NCBI RefSeq assembly: GCF_003427025.1
Contig: NZ_QVAI01000016.1
Coordinates: 62,001 to 126,000, forward strand
Origin: Jiangella endophytica
Lineage (GTDB): Bacteria; Actinomycetota; Actinomycetes; Jiangellales; Jiangellaceae
Reading direction: 5' to 3'
DNA: 64,000 nt
The translations under genes were made by a program, and so were the position numbers. This document shows, piece after piece, positions 45,379 to 53,827 of the stretch. The notes beneath the pieces were generated by a model. That model ran no database searches. It was not told the origin of the DNA and saw only the letters and a list, made by a program, of their open reading frames with translations. How positions within the stretch are numbered: the stretch's first letter is position 1; each line of letters starts with the position of its first letter.

Positions 45379-46260
45379 TCAGTCGCGGTTGATGGCGCGG
45401 AAGACGTCGTCGAGGCGGGTCGGGCCGGCCTGCAGTTCCTGCAGGGCCACGCCGTTGTCGTGCGCCCAGCCCAGCAGCCGGTAGAGGTCCTCCTGCAGGC
45501 CGAAGGTCTCGACATGGAAGACCCCGTTGGCACGCGAGATGTCGATCGGCGGCTCGGGGGCGCCGGCCGGGAGGCCGAAGCTGATCACCGACGGCAGGGT
45601 CCGCGTCAGCTCGACGACCGTTCCCTCCTGGCGCAACGTCCCCTGGTGCATGAGCCCGATGCGGTCGGCGCGTTGCTGCGCCTCCTCCAGGTAATGGGTG
45701 GTGAGCACGATCGTGGAGCCCTCGTCGCGCAGCCGGTCCACGGCGGCCCAGAGCGCGTCGCGGGACTGGATGTCCAGGCCGGTCGTCGGCTCGTCCAGGA
45801 TGACCAGTTCGGGCCCGCCGTACACGGCCGTGGCGAAGTCCAGGCGGCGCTTCTCGCCGCCGGAGAGCTGGGCGACCCTGGTGCCTGCCTTGTGGGTGAG
45901 CCCGGCGACGCCGAGGACCCGGTCGACGTCGTCCTGCCTCCCGCTCAACGCGCCGATCAGACCCACCGACTCCCGCACCGTCAGGTCGGGGGAGAAGCCG
46001 CTCTCCTGCAGCATGATGCCGGTCCGGGGCCGCACGGCACGGCGGTCCTGCGGGCTCTCACCGAAGACGCGGACCGTGCCGGAGGTGGCCGAGCGGTGGC
46101 CCTCCACGACCTCCAGGGTGGACGTCTTGCCGGCCCCGTTCGTGCCGAGCAGCGCGTAGAGCTCGCCGCGCTCGACCTGGAAGGACAGGTCCCGTACGGC
46201 GGCGAAGTCGCCGTACGTGACGTTGAGGCGTTCGACCTCGATGACAGGGCTGGCGGGCAT
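45379..46260 (-). CDS. ABC exporter ATP-binding protein
   Basis: 293 residues from ATG at 46260, with AAGGAA upstream. Walker A GTNGAGKT (39-46), signature LSGGEKRR and Walker B LVILDEPTTGLD are all present, followed by a DrrA-like C-terminal domain. Its leader and first eight codons (MPASPVIE) are a near copy of those of the DUF1345 gene at 49379, on the far side of the LuxR gene. It works with the permease at 44622. Confidence 0.95.
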   Translation of the reverse strand: MPASPVIEVERLNVTYGDFAAVRDLSFQVERGELYALLGTNGAGKTSTLEVVEGHRSATSGTVRVFGESPQDRRAVRPRTGIMLQESGFSPDLTVRESVGLIGALSGRQDDVDRVLGVAGLTHKAGTRVAQLSGGEKRRLDFATAVYGGPELVILDEPTTGLDIQSRDALWAAVDRLRDEGSTIVLTTHYLEEAQQRADRIGLMHQGTLRQEGTVVELTRTLPSVISFGLPAGAPEPPIDISRANGVFHVETFGLQEDLYRLLGWAHDNGVALQELQAGPTRLDDVFRAINRD

Positions 46261-46353
46261 GGGCGTTCCTTCGGGTCGACGATCCGGTCGTTGCCGTATC
46301 CGCAGGCTCGCACCGATGACGGCTCCTTCGCGTCGGTGGAAGCCCCTGATGTC
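46237..46353 (-). repeat. Leader cassette copy 1 (inverted duplicate) driving the ABC ATPase gene
   Basis: About 117 bp, starting at GACATCAGGGGCTTCC and running through the ATG and eight codons. It matches 49266-49402 at all but a few positions, apart from a 20-bp insertion there. It is probably a promoter plus 5' leader. Confidence 0.75.
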
Positions 46354-46392
46354 CTCGCCCGCCGTTCGCAGGCTTGATCCGCGCCGGGAGCG

Positions 46393-49245
46393 GTGTGTGC
46401 TCCGGTGCCCGTGCGCAGCTGCGAACAGGGTCTGGCGAGTGCCGTCCGCGTCGGTGAGAATCACCTAGTCTGGTGCGGACTCGGACGGGGAGCGAAGCTG
46501 ACAGACCTCTTGGGCCGGCGCGCGGAGCGCGAGGCGGTCGAGCAACTGCTCGCGCGGGCACTGGCCGGGCGCAGCGGGGCCCTCGTGGTGCGCGGGGAAG
46601 CCGGCATCGGGAAGACCGCACTGCTCGAGCACGCCCGCCGCACCGCGGACCCCGCGGGCTTCCGGGTCGAGAGCTCGGTCGGGGCGGAGTCCGAGACGCA
46701 GTTCGCGTTCGCGGGCCTGCACCAGCTGTGCGCGCCGCTGCTGGACCGCGCGCGTGCGCTGCCCGATCCGCAGCAGGCCGCCCTCGGCGTGGCGTTCGGG
46801 TTGCGCGACGGCGCCGCGCCGGACCGGTTCCTGGTCGGGCTGGCCACCCTCAACCTGCTGGCGGAGGTCGCCGAGGAGGGGCCGCTGCTGTGCCTCGTCG
46901 ACGACGCGCAGTGGCTGGACCAGGCGTCCGCGCAGGTCCTGGCCTTCGTGGCACGGCGGGTGGCGGCCGAGCCGATGGCGCTGGTGTTCGCGCTGCGCGA
47001 CCCCACCGACGGTGACGTCCACCCGTTCGCCGGGTTGCCCGAGCTGCGCCTGGACGGGCTCGGCGAGACCGACGCGCGGGCGCTGCTGGCGGCCGCGGTC
47101 CGCGCACCGCTGGACGACGGCGTGCGCGACCGGATCGTCGCCGAGGCGCGCGGCAATCCGCTGGCGCTGCTGGAGCTGCCCCGAGGCGCGCCGGCACAAC
47201 TGGCCGGCGGGTTCGAGCTGCCCGATGTGCCGGGCGTGCCGCGCCGCATCGAGGACAGCTTCCGGCACCGCTCGGGCAATCTGCCGGCCGAGACGCGGTT
47301 GCTGCTGCTGGTCGCCGCGGCCGAGCCGACCGGCGAGGTGGCGCTGCTGTGGCGGGCGGCCGAGCAGCTGGGGATCGCCCCCGAAGCGGCCGCGCCCGCG
47401 GAAGCCGCCGGGTTGCTGGAGATCGGCACCCGGGTGCGGTTCCGTCATCCGCTGGTGCGCTCGGCGGTCTACCGTGCGGCCACACCCCCGGACCAGCGCC
47501 GCGCGCACCGCGCGCTGGCCGACGCCACCGATCCTCGGACCGATCCGGATCGGCGCGCCTGGCACCGCGCGAAGGCGGTGCTGGGCACCGACGAGGAAGC
47601 CGCCGCGGAGCTGGAGCGCTCGGCCGGGCGGGCCCGGGCGCGCGGGGGCGTGGCCGCCGCGGCCGCGTTCCTGCAACACGCGGCCGAGTTGACCCCGGAG
47701 CCGGACGCGCGTGCGGGACGAGCGCTCGAAGCCGCCCACGCCAAGCACGAGGCCGGTGCGACCGAGGCCGCCCTGGAGCTGCTGGACATCGCCGGGGCCG
47801 GGCCGCTGGACGCCCTGCAACACGCCCGCCTCGAGTTGCTCCGCGCCCAGATCGCGTTCCACCTGAGCCGAGGTAGCGAGGGGCCGTGGATGCTGCTGGA
47901 CGCCGCCAAGGCGCTCGCCCCACTGGACGCGGCCCTGGCCCGTGAGACCTACCTGGACGCGCTCGACGCGGCGATCGTCACCGGCGACCCGGGCCGCGGC
48001 GTGCTGGCGGTGGCCGAGGCCACCCTGGCCGCACCGGCACCGCCCACCTCGCCGGAGCCGGCCGACCTGTTGCTCGACGGCCTCGTGACGACCTTCACTC
48101 GAGGATACGAGGCGGGCGTACCCGGCTTGCGCCGCGCGTTGAGGGCCCTCGCCGGCCACGAGCCACCCGCGGGGGCCGTGAGCGACAGCGACAGCCACCG
48201 CTGGCTGTGGCTGGCCAGCCGCACCGCGATGGCGGTCTTCGACGACGAGCTGGCCCACGTCCTCGCCGACCGTCACGTGCGGCTCGCCCGTGAGGCCGGT
48301 GCGCTGGCCACGCTGCCCGCCGCGCTCCTCGTCCGGTCCGTCATGCTGGTGATCTCGGGTGAGTTCGCCCGGGCCTCCGAACTGGCCGCCGAGCAGACCT
48401 CGATCACGGCCTCGACGACGGCTGTGCCGCTGCTCCACGCCCAGCTCATCCTCGCCGCCTGGCGCGGCCACCCGCAGGAGACCGCCGAGATCCACGCGAC
48501 CTTCGTCCGGGAGGCTGCCGGACGTGGGCACGACACCGAGGTCTCCCTGGCGCAGTACGCCCTGGCGGTGCTGCACAACGGTCTGGGCGACTACCCGGCG
48601 GCTCTCGCCGCCGCGGCGCGGGCGTTCGAGTCCGACGAGCTGAGGCACAGCAACCTGGCCCACTCCGAACTCATCGAGGCGGCAGCCCGTACCGGCCAGC
48701 CGGAGCGCGCGGCCGATGCGCTGGACGAGCTCAACTCGCGGGCCCTCGCCAGCGGCACCCGGTGGGGGCTCGGGCTGGCAGCCCGCTCACGGGCGCTGAC
48801 CAGCACCGGGCCCGTCGCCGAGGAGCACTACCGCGAGGCGCTCGAGCAGCTCCGAACCTGCCGGATGGTCAGCCACCTCGCCCGCACCCACCTCGTCTAC
48901 GGCGAGTGGCTGCGCCGCGAAGGCCGTCGCCAGGCCGCCCGCGAACAGCTCCGCACCGCTCACGAGCTGTTGTCCGAGATGGGCGCCGAGGCGTTCGCGG
49001 CGCGTGCCGCCCGCGAGCTGCGGGCCACCGGCGAGCACCCGCGCAAGCGAACCGCCCAGCCGGCCGACGCGCTCACCGCCCACGAACTGCACATCGCGCG
49101 GCTGGTGGCCACCGGGGCGACGTCCCGGGAGGTCGGCGCGGAGCTGTTCCTGAGCCCGCGCACGATCGAGGCGCACCTGCGCAGCATCTTCCGCAAGCTG
49201 GGCATCACCTCGCGCCGGCAGCTCAGGGAACTGCGACTGCCCTGA
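46393..49245 (+). CDS. LuxR family ATPase regulator (LAL type)
   Basis: Up to 950 residues. Walker A GEAGIGKT (68-75) and Walker B LCLVDDAQWLDQ belong to an AAA/MalT-like module. A long helical TPR-like region follows, and the C-terminal LuxR helix-turn-helix is LTAHELHIARLVATGATSREVG. The start is uncertain: GTG at 46393, 46405 or 46411 gives about 35 atypical residues, and a CTG at 46498 with GGGGAG upstream would start right at LTDLLGRRAERE, where the family usually begins. Two leader cassettes flank it in opposite orientation, suggesting it regulates both outward genes. Confidence 0.9.
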   Translation: MCAPVPVRSCEQGLASAVRVGENHLVWCGLGRGAKLTDLLGRRAEREAVEQLLARALAGRSGALVVRGEAGIGKTALLEHARRTADPAGFRVESSVGAESETQFAFAGLHQLCAPLLDRARALPDPQQAALGVAFGLRDGAAPDRFLVGLATLNLLAEVAEEGPLLCLVDDAQWLDQASAQVLAFVARRVAAEPMALVFALRDPTDGDVHPFAGLPELRLDGLGETDARALLAAAVRAPLDDGVRDRIVAEARGNPLALLELPRGAPAQLAGGFELPDVPGVPRRIEDSFRHRSGNLPAETRLLLLVAAAEPTGEVALLWRAAEQLGIAPEAAAPAEAAGLLEIGTRVRFRHPLVRSAVYRAATPPDQRRAHRALADATDPRTDPDRRAWHRAKAVLGTDEEAAAELERSAGRARARGGVAAAAAFLQHAAELTPEPDARAGRALEAAHAKHEAGATEAALELLDIAGAGPLDALQHARLELLRAQIAFHLSRGSEGPWMLLDAAKALAPLDAALARETYLDALDAAIVTGDPGRGVLAVAEATLAAPAPPTSPEPADLLLDGLVTTFTRGYEAGVPGLRRALRALAGHEPPAGAVSDSDSHRWLWLASRTAMAVFDDELAHVLADRHVRLAREAGALATLPAALLVRSVMLVISGEFARASELAAEQTSITASTTAVPLLHAQLILAAWRGHPQETAEIHATFVREAAGRGHDTEVSLAQYALAVLHNGLGDYPAALAAAARAFESDELRHSNLAHSELIEAAARTGQPERAADALDELNSRALASGTRWGLGLAARSRALTSTGPVAEEHYREALEQLRTCRMVSHLARTHLVYGEWLRREGRRQAAREQLRTAHELLSEMGAEAFAARAARELRATGEHPRKRTAQPADALTAHELHIARLVATGATSREVGAELFLSPRTIEAHLRSIFRKLGITSRRQLRELRLP

Positions 49246-49265
49246 CCGGACCGGCGCCGCCGCTG

Positions 49266-49402
49266 GACATCAGGGGCTTCCACCGACGCGAAGGCGCCGG
49301 CAGCGGTGCGAGCCTGCCGGCACGGCAACGACCGGCAACGGCCGGCAACGGCCGGATCGTCGACACGAAGGAACGCCCATGTCCGCCAGTCCCGCCATCG
49401 AG
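49266..49402 (+). repeat. Leader cassette copy 2 (inverted duplicate) driving the DUF1345 gene
   Basis: A copy of the 46237-46353 cassette, including the ribosome-binding region AAGGAACGCCC and codons for MSASPAIE. A 10-bp unit (CGGCAACGRC) occurs three times here against once in copy 1, explaining the extra 20 bp. Confidence 0.75.
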
Positions 49403-50065
49403 CGTCGGCCACGTCAGCTGAGGAAAGCCGACGACCTGATCAGCATCGCCTTCACCACGACGATCTCGGTGCTGGCGATCGTCTACACGCTGGTGCCGTA
49501 CCTGCTGGTCCTGGTGGCCTGGGAGGCGGTCGCCGTCGTCTATCTGGTGCTCGTCCTCACGACGTTCCACAACAGGACGACCCGCGACGTGCCGAGCAGC
49601 AGCAGGGCTCTGCCCGGCAGGCTGCTCGAGTACCTCTCCTGGTCCCTGCCCATCGCCGCCAGCGGCACCGGTGTCACGTCCGCTGTCGTTCTCCTCACGA
49701 CCGACGGCTCGTCGGGAACCGGCGACACGCATGGACTGATCGTCGGACTGCTGGGCTCGATCGGCGTCATCGTCGCCTGGCTGCTGTTGCAGACAGGATT
49801 CGCCGAGATCTACGAGAGCGTCTACGAACGTCTGCCGGAGGCCGGCATGATCAGCTTCCCCGGAACCGAGAAGGACCCGACGCTGAGCGACTTCCTCTAC
49901 CTGTCCTTCGCCGTCGGTACGTCCTTCGCCAGCTCGGGAGCGACCGTCGCCTCGCGGAAGGTCCGGCGAGTGATCCTGATCCAGAGCGTCACCAGCTTCT
50001 TCTACAACGCCTTCCTCATCGCCGTCGCCACCCAGGTCATCCGGGGCATCATCGCCGGCGGCTGA
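49379..50065 (+). CDS. DUF1345 family membrane protein
   Basis: 228 residues with about five hydrophobic segments and the family block DFLYLSFAVGTSFASSGATV. It is a paralogue of the protein at 40029. The first eight residues come from the duplicated leader cassette and match the ABC ATPase start rather than the family, so the N-terminus appears to have been replaced by the cassette. The family function is unknown. Confidence 0.88.
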   Translation: MSASPAIERRPRQLRKADDLISIAFTTTISVLAIVYTLVPYLLVLVAWEAVAVVYLVLVLTTFHNRTTRDVPSSSRALPGRLLEYLSWSLPIAASGTGVTSAVVLLTTDGSSGTGDTHGLIVGLLGSIGVIVAWLLLQTGFAEIYESVYERLPEAGMISFPGTEKDPTLSDFLYLSFAVGTSFASSGATVASRKVRRVILIQSVTSFFYNAFLIAVATQVIRGIIAGG

Positions 50066-50090
50066 GATCCGGACGGCGGTCGCCGGGTGC

Positions 50091-50447
50091 TCAGACCGCG
50101 GAGGCCTCGAAGTAGGTGGCCCGCTCCACGATCAGCGTGTCGTGCAGGGTGAAGAAGTCGGCGAACCCGAGATCGACCCGGGATCCGTCCTTCAGGTGTC
50201 CGATGAAGCGCCCCTCGACGGCGACGTGGGCCGGGCCGTCGAGGACGATGCGCGTGATGACGTGACGCCCCGCGGCGATGACGCGCTCGCCGCCGTAGAA
50301 GCGCAGCAGCGCCGCACGTCCGACCATCGGCTGATAGCCGGGCCGTCGATACACGGCGTCCTCCGAGAACAGGTCGACCACGGCCGTCGGGTCCTCCGAG
50401 TCGACCGTCTCGTAGTAGTGCAGGACCGGCGCGCGGCCATCCGTCAT
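50091..50447 (-). CDS. SnoaL/NTF2-like protein
   Basis: 118 residues from ATG at 50447, which overlaps the stop of the dehydrogenase gene as ATGA. The pattern VLHYYETVDSEDPTAVVDLFSEDAVYRRPG is typical of SnoaL-like cone-shaped folds. Its function may be an isomerase or cyclase, or ligand binding. Translational coupling links it to the dehydrogenase. Confidence 0.88.
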   Translation of the reverse strand: MTDGRAPVLHYYETVDSEDPTAVVDLFSEDAVYRRPGYQPMVGRAALLRFYGGERVIAAGRHVITRIVLDGPAHVAVEGRFIGHLKDGSRVDLGFADFFTLHDTLIVERATYFEASAV

Positions 50448-51523
50448 GACGACGACACCGCCGTGGCGACAACCGCGACGCCGGGTGGAGGCGTTGCGGC
50501 GCGCCGTTCGGTCAGCACCTCGACCGCACGAGCGTGAGCCGCGGCGTACGGCGTCAGGCCGGTGGACGACGCCGTCTCCAGCAGGTCGGTGACCAGCCCG
50601 CCGATCTCGGCCACGGCCGCCTCGACCTCTTGCTCGCCCCCGCCGCCGCGGCGGACGTGGACGAACCGGACGCCGCCGGCGTTCGCGACGAAGTCGGGGA
50701 CGAACAGGACCCGCGCGGCGGCCAGCAGGTCCGCGCACCCCGGGTCGTCGAGCGTGTCGTTGGCAGCGCCGGCGACGATGGAGCAGCGCAGGCCGGGAAT
50801 GGTGTCGCGGGTCAGGACCCGGGCGACCGCGCACGGGACGAGGACGTCGCACCGGTGGGTCAGGGCCCGGTCGACGTCGACCACCGCTCCTCCGACCGCC
50901 GCCGCGACGCGCGTGGCGCGGGCGGCGTCGACGTCCGAGACGTCCACGAGCGCCCCGGCGGCGACCAGCTGGTGTGCGAGGGCCTCGCCGACCTGCCCGA
51001 CCCCTTGGACCAGCACCCGGACTCCTGCGAGTGAGTCGGCACCCAGCTCGAAGCGCACCGCGCTGGAGATCGCGTGGAACACTCCGGCCGCCGTCCACGG
51101 AGCCGGGTCCTCGTCGGCGCACGTGGTGTCGGCGCCCACCTCCGCCATGAGCCGCATGTCGGCCGGAGTCGTGCCCATGTCGACGCCGGGCAGGTACGCG
51201 CCGCTCAACTCGGCCACGAACTGCCCGAAGCGCCGCATGAGCCGCACCCGGTCGGGCCGGCCTTCGCCGGTCAGCACGACCGACTTGGCGCCGCCGTACG
51301 GGATCGCGGCCAACGCGTTCTTGACGGTCATCGCCGCCGCGAGCCGCTGCGCCTCGTCGATCGCGCGACCGACGGTCGGGTAGTGGCGCATGCGGACGCC
51401 GCCGAATCCGGGTCCCAGCGTGGTGTCGTCGATGGCGATCACGGCGCGGAGTCCGGTGTCAGGGTCCGAGCAGATCACCAGTCGCTGCGCCGTGAGCTCC
51501 TCTGGCACGTCGAGCAGTCGCAT
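50444..51523 (-). CDS. Leu/Glu/Phe/Val-type amino acid dehydrogenase
   Basis: 359 residues. The substrate domain holds K68 and K80 (MTVKNALAAIPYGGAK) and D115 (LPGVDMGT), matching the leucine dehydrogenase catalytic pattern. The NAD domain has VQGVGQVGEALA. FGGVRMRHYPT is also typical of the leucine/valine group. It oxidatively deaminates an amino acid or runs the reverse reaction. It is divergent from an Lrp-type regulator, suggesting amino-acid-responsive control. Side-chain preference is not certain. Confidence 0.9.
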   Translation of the reverse strand: MRLLDVPEELTAQRLVICSDPDTGLRAVIAIDDTTLGPGFGGVRMRHYPTVGRAIDEAQRLAAAMTVKNALAAIPYGGAKSVVLTGEGRPDRVRLMRRFGQFVAELSGAYLPGVDMGTTPADMRLMAEVGADTTCADEDPAPWTAAGVFHAISSAVRFELGADSLAGVRVLVQGVGQVGEALAHQLVAAGALVDVSDVDAARATRVAAAVGGAVVDVDRALTHRCDVLVPCAVARVLTRDTIPGLRCSIVAGAANDTLDDPGCADLLAAARVLFVPDFVANAGGVRFVHVRRGGGGEQEVEAAVAEIGGLVTDLLETASSTGLTPYAAAHARAVEVLTERRAATPPPGVAVVATAVSSS

Positions 51524-51676
51524 TCCAGTCCTCCGATCAGCGGTAGAGTCCCAACGGCCTCCGCTCCACGCAACAAAGGCGCATCAGAATCTCGCACGAC
51601 GCGGAATCGGTGCGCATGGTGGGGGCTGGCGGTATCGTTCGTGACGTTTCGCGCACAACTCACCAGGGGAGGCCAC

Positions 51677-52159
51677 GTGGACGGTCTCGATCGTCGGATC
51701 ATCGATCTGCTGCGGGACAACGCCCGGATGCCCGTGAGCGAGATCGGGCGGGTCGTCGGCCTCTCCAGTGCCGCGACCGGCCGTCGCATCGCGCGACTCG
51801 AGGCGAGCGGCACCATCCAGCGCTATGTCACCGTCGTCGACGAAGCGGCGGTCGGCGGGCTGGACGCCTTCGCCGAGGTGCGGCTCAGCGGTGAGACCAG
51901 CGGCGACAGCATGGAGCCGATCGCGCAGCGGATCCCCGAGATCGCCCAGTACTTCGTGGTCGCCGGCGATCCCGACGTGCTCGTGCGGTTCACCGTGGAC
52001 AACGTCGAGCATCTGCATTCGGTCATCAACACGATACGGCGACTCGAGAACGTCGTCGGCACCAAGACCCTGATCATCCTGTCCTCGTGGGACCGCCGGC
52101 GGACGGCGCGATCGCCGGTACGGCGCGATCCCGGTACCGATCGGCCTGCCGCCGTGTGA
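51677..52159 (+). CDS. Lrp/AsnC family transcriptional regulator
   Basis: 160 residues from GTG at 51677, with GGGGAGG 4 nt upstream. The N-terminal helix-turn-helix (LDRRIIDLLRDNARMPVSEI, then GLSSAATGRRIARLE) and the RAM domain with VVAGDPDVLVRF and LENVVGTKTLIIL match the family. It carries a basic, non-conserved 20-residue tail. It is transcribed away from the amino-acid dehydrogenase across 153 bp and is its likely regulator. Confidence 0.93.
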   Translation: MDGLDRRIIDLLRDNARMPVSEIGRVVGLSSAATGRRIARLEASGTIQRYVTVVDEAAVGGLDAFAEVRLSGETSGDSMEPIAQRIPEIAQYFVVAGDPDVLVRFTVDNVEHLHSVINTIRRLENVVGTKTLIILSSWDRRRTARSPVRRDPGTDRPAAV

Positions 52160-52334
52160 CCGGAGCGTCTACCAGTGCAGTTCCCGGCCTCGTCCTGGAA
52201 CGTCCCGGTCGGGCCGTCCGCCTCGAGGGGTGCCAGGGCTTCGGCGCGAGGAGGTCGCCATGCTCGCCCGAGCGCTCTCTCCGCGCCTCACCGCCGGGGG
52301 CAACCAGCTGAGGGACCTGTCACGTGGGCCAGGG

Positions 52335-52380
52335 TCATGGCGCTGTTGTTGCTGCTCTGGCGATACGAACAGCGCCATGA
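52335..52380. terminator. Long hairpin between Lrp and the hypothetical gene
   Basis: Thirteen-bp perfect arms (TCATGGCGCTGTT and complement) enclose a 20-nt loop, about 175 bp after the Lrp stop in a convergent intergenic region. It is probably a transcription terminator or a dispersed repeat. Confidence 0.55.
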
Positions 52381-52392
52381 TCATGGTTCCGG

Positions 52393-52426
52393 GCCCGATT
52401 CGGAACACGATCACCGACAATCGGGC
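52393..52426. terminator. Second hairpin adjoining the previous one
   Basis: GCCCGATT pairs with AATCGGGC across 18 nt, 9 bp before the stop of the convergent minus-strand gene. It may terminate that gene's transcript. Confidence 0.5.
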
Positions 52427-52434
52427 TCGCTCAT

Positions 52435-53295
52435 CTAGGGCGTGGTCAGGCGTCGCACGACGGATCCCAGACGGCGGTACCTGCGCTGCGTCCAGACGTG
52501 CGCCTGATCCCGTGGCCAGGCGTAGGCCGGGCAGCCGTCCGCCACGAAGTCGCGCAGGTGGTCGTGGGAGAGGTCATCGGCGGCGAACTCGTAGAGCTCC
52601 TGGAGGCGGGGCAGCAGGACGCCGTAGTCGATGAGCCGGCCCCAGAAGTTCTCGGCATCGAGGACCTCGGCGATCAGCTGGTCGCCCAGCGGGTAGTCGT
52701 CGGGCAGGACGTTGCGCAACGACAGGTACGTGTCGACGCTTCGCGACCGTGGATCACCGGCGAACCTCCCGATGGGCCAGAAGTACCGCCCGAGTGCCAG
52801 CCGCGGATTCAGGAGCACACTGTGGACGAACAGGAGACGGGCCAGGGTGACGTCCATGAAGAACCGCTCGAGCGGCAACTCGGTCCGGGCGAGCTCGCGG
52901 TACTCCAGATAGGCCGACGAGATGCTGGCGTTGTGCGCCCGGTACCACGACCGGGGCGAGGGGTGGTCGAGGAAGACCAGCCACCGGGCCACCGCCGGCC
53001 GGCTCGGCTGACCATCGGCACCCAGCACCAGGTGATGTGCTTCCCACGTGTCACGGAGCAGGCGCGCGTTGACCGCCCGCCACCAGACGCTGCCCGGCCG
53101 GGTCGCGGTCATGGGCGCGAGAACACCGCGACGCAGCTGCCAGTCCATGAACGAGAGCTCGGCGCGTCGATAGCGCCACGTCGAGCCATGCGCGGGCCCG
53201 CCCTCGTAGAAGGCCGCCGCCAGTGCGCGCCTGCGCACCGGATCGTCGACGACCGCACGCACCATGCGGTCAGCTCGTGCGGCCGCGCCGTCCAT
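52435..53295 (-). CDS. Hypothetical protein
   Basis: 286 residues. I do not recognise the family. It is rich in Arg, Trp and Tyr with helical segments (LERFFMDVTLARLLFVHSVLL) and has no signal peptide. It looks globular and genuinely coding, since its codon bias matches its neighbours. It lies 118 bp downstream of the GtrA gene on the same strand and might belong to the envelope-glycosylation operon. Confidence 0.7.
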   Translation of the reverse strand: MDGAAARADRMVRAVVDDPVRRRALAAAFYEGGPAHGSTWRYRRAELSFMDWQLRRGVLAPMTATRPGSVWWRAVNARLLRDTWEAHHLVLGADGQPSRPAVARWLVFLDHPSPRSWYRAHNASISSAYLEYRELARTELPLERFFMDVTLARLLFVHSVLLNPRLALGRYFWPIGRFAGDPRSRSVDTYLSLRNVLPDDYPLGDQLIAEVLDAENFWGRLIDYGVLLPRLQELYEFAADDLSHDHLRDFVADGCPAYAWPRDQAHVWTQRRYRRLGSVVRRLTTP

Positions 53296-53413
53296 CGGGG
53301 ATCCGCCGACCTGGTCAGGCCGTCGGCACGTCGTCGGCGACCATGGCGCGGTGGTCGCGGCGTCCGTCCGGTCCGGAGTCGATGAGGAACCGCAGCGGTC
53401 GCACCACGCAAGC

Positions 53414-53827
53414 CTACTGCCGTGACGGCCCCCGCACCGCTGACCAGGGGCCCGCGGCGCCGCCCGGCCGTCCGACCAGAAGACGGCGCGCCACGACGAA
53501 GGTGACCGGTATGGCGACGACAGCGGCGACGAGCGGGGCCGCCCGTTCGTCCAGCCCGGCGTACTCGATCAGCAGGACGACACCGGCCGTCGTCACGACG
53601 AAGTTGGCCACGGTGGACAGCGGGAAGAGGAGGAACCGCCGCAGCGTCGGCCTGACTCGATAGGTGAAGAGCGCGTTGAGGAAGAACGACCCGATGGTGG
53701 AGAGCACGAAGGCGACGACGTGCCCCGGCAGGTACCCGATCCACTGCCGCAGCACGAGATACAAGCCGTAGTAGGTCGCTGTGTTGACACCGCCGACGAC
53801 GACGAATCGCAGAACCTGTCCGATCAT
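53414..53827 (-). CDS. GtrA family membrane protein (flippase-type)
   Basis: 137 residues from ATG at 53827, overlapping the glycosyltransferase stop as ATGA. Four helices with LRFVVVGGVNTATYYGLYLVL and LSTIGSFFLNALFTYR define GtrA. In related systems this protein flips polyprenyl-phosphate sugars across the membrane. It is the third gene of the YfhO-GT2-GtrA operon. Confidence 0.93.
   Translation of the reverse strand: MIGQVLRFVVVGGVNTATYYGLYLVLRQWIGYLPGHVVAFVLSTIGSFFLNALFTYRVRPTLRRFLLFPLSTVANFVVTTAGVVLLIEYAGLDERAAPLVAAVVAIPVTFVVARRLLVGRPGGAAGPWSAVRGPSRQ

Noticed and set aside
46465-48663. A minus-strand 732-codon frame
   Set aside because: It is antisense to the LuxR-family ATPase; Gln/Arg-rich and without motifs.
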